Origin: Myxococcales bacterium
GTDB taxonomy: Bacteria; Myxococcota_C; UBA6777
Length of the DNA: 15,261 nt
Assembly: GCA_027005175.1 (NCBI GenBank)
Contig: JALTMC010000154.1
Span: 1-15,261 of the forward strand
Direction: 5' to 3'
This document shows, in pieces, positions 14,866 to 15,261 of this stretch; the first letter of the stretch is position 1, and the number at the start of each line of letters is the position of its first letter. The position numbers and the translations under genes are program-made. A model generated the notes under the pieces. It was not told the origin of the DNA. It did no database searches and worked only from the letters and a program-made list of their open reading frames with translations.

Positions 14866-14927
14866 GAGTCCCTGGCTTTGTTGTCGCTCTCTCTACCAAG
14901 AGAGGCGACACAAAGCCAGGAACTCCT
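14864..14927. terminator. Very long stem-loop after the cysteine-rich gene
   Basis: Arms of about 29 nt (14864-14892 and 14899-14927) pair across a 6-nt loop (CTACCA). The central CCTGGCTTTGT/ACAAAGCCAGG block is perfect, with one mismatch and small bulges elsewhere. The left arm starts within the stop codon of the upstream gene. No T-run follows on the plus strand, so it may be an mRNA-stabilising element or a processing site rather than a classical terminator. Confidence 0.6.
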
Positions 14928-14959
14928 CCCATTGAAAGGATGTATGAGGAATTATCAGC

Positions 14960-15261
14960 ATGAATGTACGAAACACTCTACAATATCTTTTTTTGTTTAT
15001 CTTGGTAGCAACCTTAAGCACCACCCTTTATACAAGTTGTAGTGGTAAGAGTAGCTGTCAGCGCGACACAGACTGCGAGCTTGGAAAGCATTGCAACTCC
15101 GGATTTTGTGACTTTGTGTGTGAAGACAACGACGGCTGCCTGAGTGGTCAACTCTGCAGTGCTCGTGGGCGTTGCAAAACACCTTCAGAGAATGTCAACC
15201 TGCCTTCGGAGCAAGCGACCGGGCAAGATGGCTCAACTCCCAAAGAAGAACCACCCAAAGA
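14960..15261 (+). CDS. Cysteine-rich lipoprotein, 3' end outside window
   Basis: The first 100 codons are present and the frame runs off the window end. A signal peptide (MNVRNTLQYLFLFILVATLS) leads to a likely lipobox, LYTSC, with C27 as the lipid site; Tyr at -3 is unusual. Eight cysteines follow at 33, 39, 45, 50, 54, 60, 66 and 72, in the repeated pattern C-x5-D/E-x-C-x2-G-x2-C-x3-G-x-C (for example RDTDCELGKHCNSGFC). This arrangement is common in surface lipoproteins of Myxococcota and relatives. The region after residue 75 is rich in Pro, Glu, Gln and Ser, probably a flexible linker to a domain not seen here. The ATG at 14960 has GAGGA nine bases upstream. It follows the second cysteine-rich gene after the long hairpin. 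Confidence 0.75.
   Translation, partial: MNVRNTLQYLFLFILVATLSTTLYTSCSGKSSCQRDTDCELGKHCNSGFCDFVCEDNDGCLSGQLCSARGRCKTPSENVNLPSEQATGQDGSTPKEEPPK

Overview
The window looks like part of a chromosome from a Gram-negative bacterium of the former deltaproteobacteria, most likely a Myxococcota or Bradymonadota relative. The reasons are a tripartite-type RND exporter, a probable outer-membrane barrel protein, and two cysteine-rich surface lipoprotein candidates of a kind common in those phyla, together with a mid-range GC content that is low for classical myxobacteria. This placement is inference. I see no RNA genes, insertion sequences, phage genes or CRISPR arrays.

Left block (1-3897, plus strand): a two-gene operon. 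A ThDP-dependent, acetolactate-synthase-like enzyme is followed by a protein that fuses two complete short-chain dehydrogenase/reductase (SDR) domains. The first gene is preceded by two 16-bp palindromes that resemble TetR-family operators and overlap a possible promoter. The likely theme is C-C bond formation or cleavage on a 2-keto or 2-hydroxyacyl substrate followed by redox steps; the substrate is unknown.

Central block (3898-11849, minus strand; transcription runs right to left): a membrane fusion protein and an RND permease form a tight pair with a 4-nt gap. After 407 bp comes a FadR-subfamily GntR regulator with a TTG start and a duplicated palindromic operator region, then a four-histidine-box membrane hydroxylase, then a ThiO/glycine-oxidase-like flavoprotein. 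A run of stem-loops, including a probable minus-strand terminator, separates this block from the SDR fusion gene.

Right block (11850-15261, plus strand): a 911-bp gene-free region with a four-copy 35-bp tandem repeat leads into a secreted barrel-like protein, a 12-cysteine candidate lipoprotein and a second cysteine-rich lipoprotein cut off by the window end. A very long hairpin lies between the last two genes.

The most unusual feature is that most gene-free stretches carry a separate local tandem or direct duplication (about 18, 17, 39, 59, 80, 73 and 35 bp periods). Several of these fall on regulatory positions: operators, a translation start, and a 5' leader.
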